Assembly (NCBI GenBank): GCA_023140095.1
Contig: JAGLMJ010000023.1
Span: 1 to 13,000 of the forward strand
Direction: 5' to 3'
Source: Candidatus Omnitrophota bacterium
Lineage (GTDB): Bacteria; Omnitrophota; Koll11; Zapsychrales; Zapsychraceae
Length of the DNA: 13,000 nucleotides
The notes under the pieces are model-generated. The model saw only the letters and a program-made list of their open reading frames with translations, made no database searches and was not told where the DNA came from. How positions within the stretch are numbered: position 1 is the first letter of the stretch; each line of letters starts with the position of its first letter. Below, in pieces: positions 12,936 through 13,000 of this stretch. The position numbers and the translations under genes were made by a program.

Positions 12936-13000
12936 TTATCTGATCTTTAACGTCATTAATGTAATCAGGGCCAGGATGATCGCAATGATCCAGAAACGGA
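12936..13000 (-). CDS. mraY: MraY C-terminus (partial), phospho-MurNAc-pentapeptide transferase
   Basis: Only the last 20 codons and the stop (TAA, 12936-12938) are in the window. They read RFWIIAIILALITLMTLKIR, closely matching the conserved MraY end (VRFWII...L.TLK.R), which forms the last membrane helix. MraY transfers phospho-MurNAc-pentapeptide to undecaprenyl phosphate to make lipid I. Placement directly before murD is the standard dcw order. The 5' part lies beyond the right edge. Confidence 0.85.
   Translation of the reverse strand, partial: RFWIIAIILALITLMTLKIR

Overview
The window looks like a chromosomal segment of a Gram-negative-type bacterium, probably an uncultivated lineage such as Candidatus Omnitrophota. 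That placement rests on the general look of the FtsA, MurD and FtsW proteins and on gene order, not on a search, so treat it as tentative. Base composition looks moderate. I see no phage, plasmid, CRISPR or intact insertion sequence.

Right two thirds (about 4096-13000, all minus strand): a division and cell-wall (dcw) cluster. Read in the direction of transcription it runs mraY (3' end only), murD, ftsW, murG, a putative secreted zinc peptidase, murC, ddl, ftsQ, ftsA. Most junctions are tight: 4-nt ATGA overlap of murC/ddl, 44-nt overlap of ddl/ftsQ, 1-nt gap murD/ftsW, and overlap of murG with the peptidase gene. The cluster covers lipid II synthesis (MraY, MurD, MurG, MurC, Ddl), septal glycan polymerisation (FtsW) and divisome assembly (FtsQ, FtsA). 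Two usual members are missing from their customary places: murB between murC and ddl, and ftsZ after ftsA. The peptidase between murG and murC is not a standard dcw gene.

Middle (about 3337-4095): one small plus-strand two-TM membrane protein gene with a good RBS. It lies between two short terminal-inverted-repeat elements (3443-3559 and 4000-4095) and is convergent with ftsA.

Left part (1-3336, minus strand): a single-domain response regulator overlapping a small membrane-anchored protein; tRNA-Arg(ACG) with its own likely promoter; a soluble double-PAS histidine kinase whose phospho-accepting His appears replaced by Arg; tadA, the A34-to-inosine tRNA deaminase whose usual bacterial substrate is tRNA-Arg(ACG); and a small two-TM protein. 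Kinase, tadA and the small gene are almost gapless and look like one transcription unit.

The most striking non-coding feature is a set of small palindromic or inverted-repeat elements, mostly sitting directly behind stop codons: 1-21, 3443-3559, 4000-4095, 8493-8563, 10430-10512, and a minimal palindrome at 5354-5363. Several begin with TATAG. They look like MITE/REP-type non-autonomous repeats. The pair at 8493 and 10430 share the same outer end but carry the central core in opposite orientations. The coding content is mainly ordinary housekeeping. The repeats, the altered kinase H-box and the unusual MurD central domain are the points worth a second look.
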